A DNA stretch of 64,000 nt from Marinobacter persicus (GTDB lineage: Bacteria > Pseudomonadota > Gammaproteobacteria > Pseudomonadales > Oleiphilaceae), in contig NZ_PTIV01000024.1 in NCBI RefSeq assembly GCF_002934325.1, forward strand, positions 1 through 64,000, in the 5' to 3' direction. Positions 63,237 to 64,000 of this stretch are shown in pieces. The notes beneath the pieces are model-generated. The model was not told the origin of the DNA. It saw nothing but the letters and a program-made list of their open reading frames with translations, and made no database searches. Each line of letters opens with the position of its first letter. Position 1 is the stretch's first letter. The position numbers and the translations under genes are program-made.

Positions 63237-64000
63237 ATGAAGTACCGACAACTGACCCAGACACAACGATACCAGATTTCGGCCCTGCGTGTGGCCGGCA
63301 AAAGCCAACGACAGATCGCTGCAATGCTGGGCTGCCACAACAGCACGATCAGCCGCGAGTTGCGGCGTAACAGCGTTTATGGCTATGAACCAGAGATGGC
63401 GCAGCGTCAGGCGAACACCCGGCGTAGAACCGCCTTCAAGCGCCACAAACGAGTACAGTGGCTGACGGACTGGGTCTCTGAACGGCTGAAGGAACATTGG
63501 AGCCCTGAGCAGATTGCAGGCTTTATGCTCCGCATGAACATTCCAGTGCAAGTCAGCCACCAGTGGGTCTATGACTTGATCCATCGTGATCGTCTCCTGG
63601 GTGGTCGCCTTTGGCGCTGCTGCCGGCACCGGAATAACCGTGGTCGCAAACGCAGAGCGAAGGAGGCAGGCCTCGGTAAAATCCCGAATCGGGTCGGTAT
63701 TGAGTGCCGTCCCAACGAGATTGAACGTCGTGCCACGCTTGGCCACTGGGAAGGCGACACCGTGCTTCAGGGTCACAAGCAATCCGGCCTGGTGACACTG
63801 GTGGAGCGTCGCAGCGGTTACCTGCTCGCAGGCCGCCTGAAGCGGTTTACGGCCAACCAGACAACGCGCACTGTGATCAGGCTTTTGAAGCCAATCCGAG
63901 GTGCTGCGAAAACGCTGACACTGGACAACGGCAGCGAGTTTGCGGAACACGAACACGTGGCTAAAGAATTGGATCTGGCCGCCTATTTTTGTGACCCATA
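63237..64000 (+). CDS. IS30-family transposase (cut by the window end)
   Basis: An open frame of 254 codons runs off the end of the window with no stop, so it is partial only because of the window. Starts MKYRQLTQTQRYQISALRVA; an N-terminal helix-turn-helix (SQRQIAAMLGCHNSTISREL) and the DDE catalytic core with HWEGDTVLQG (first Asp) and TLDNGSEFAEH (second Asp) match IS30 transposases. The last Glu would lie beyond the window. Confidence 0.93.
   Translation, partial: MKYRQLTQTQRYQISALRVAGKSQRQIAAMLGCHNSTISRELRRNSVYGYEPEMAQRQANTRRRTAFKRHKRVQWLTDWVSERLKEHWSPEQIAGFMLRMNIPVQVSHQWVYDLIHRDRLLGGRLWRCCRHRNNRGRKRRAKEAGLGKIPNRVGIECRPNEIERRATLGHWEGDTVLQGHKQSGLVTLVERRSGYLLAGRLKRFTANQTTRTVIRLLKPIRGAAKTLTLDNGSEFAEHEHVAKELDLAAYFCDP

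Noticed and set aside
1..64000. CRISPR array, tRNA or rRNA genes
   Set aside because: No regularly spaced direct repeats and no cloverleaf or rRNA-like sequences were noticed by eye; a tRNAscan-SE or Infernal run would be decisive.

Overview
The window looks like chromosome of a marine gammaproteobacterium. Gene content and order point to Marinobacter or a close relative: an OsmC-YcaO fusion, the PA2778/PA2779 pair, an ilvGM operon with an attenuator, fdxA next to mutS, ArgP/ArgO and FetAB. This is judged from protein resemblance only; no 16S or other taxonomic marker is present. No tRNA, rRNA or CRISPR array was seen.

Layout. Positions 1-3640 are an AT-richer accessory patch with the architecture of integron gene cassettes. 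At least two well-formed attC-like sites, and two or three degenerate ones, separate four cassettes: a DUF262/HNH (GmrSD-like) putative defence nuclease; a ParDE toxin-antitoxin pair in reverse orientation; an antitoxin whose RelE-type toxin has decayed; and a YefM-YoeB pair. No integrase gene is in view. Positions 3.7-16 kb hold core and housekeeping genes: a GFA protein, a PAS protein coupled to a large uncharacterised protein with a papain-like Cys/His/Asn signature, OsmC-YcaO, MtfA, a universal stress protein, RNase Z, a dienoyl-CoA isomerase-like crotonase, ArgP with its divergent LysE-type exporter, an NlpC/P60 lipoprotein, a DJ-1 protein and an HSL-type esterase. At 17.4-18.4 kb lies a TnpB gene interrupted by one in-frame TGA.

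Positions 18.5-32.6 kb carry an SDR, ThpR, a GNAT-nitrilase fusion, FetAB, and a zinc-type CobW chaperone preceded by a strong Zur box and followed by a methyltransferase. They also carry the PA2778/PA2779 pair, a glutamine amidotransferase, a YebC protein, a flavodiiron-like ODP protein, a PerM family protein, and a dehydrogenase coupled to a proline-racemase homologue that lacks both catalytic cysteines. Positions 32.6-39.3 kb contain a 159-bp inverted-repeat element and ilvG-ilvM, with a Val/Leu-rich leader peptide and terminator/antiterminator. A two-gene RND efflux operon diverges from the leader.

Positions 39.3-51.2 kb hold a chemoreceptor, TruC, an ICMT-type methyltransferase with an Anr/FNR-like promoter, DjlA, AlkB, an MgtC/DUF4010 protein, a double Usp, a PLD lipoprotein, a BaiN-type flavoprotein, and a FixJ-type two-component system. 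A 265-bp MITE-like element with 26-bp perfect terminal repeats follows, and a shorter relative of its end lies at 25.0 kb. Positions 51.6-64 kb hold an acyl-CoA synthetase, FdxA, MutS, an autotransporter preceded by a short autotransporter-like N-terminal fragment, a lipoprotein hydrolase, an OmpR/7TMR-DISM two-component system, and the start of an IS30 transposase cut by the window edge.

Start codons were chosen by ribosome-binding-site position and signal peptides. GTG or TTG starts are noted where used.
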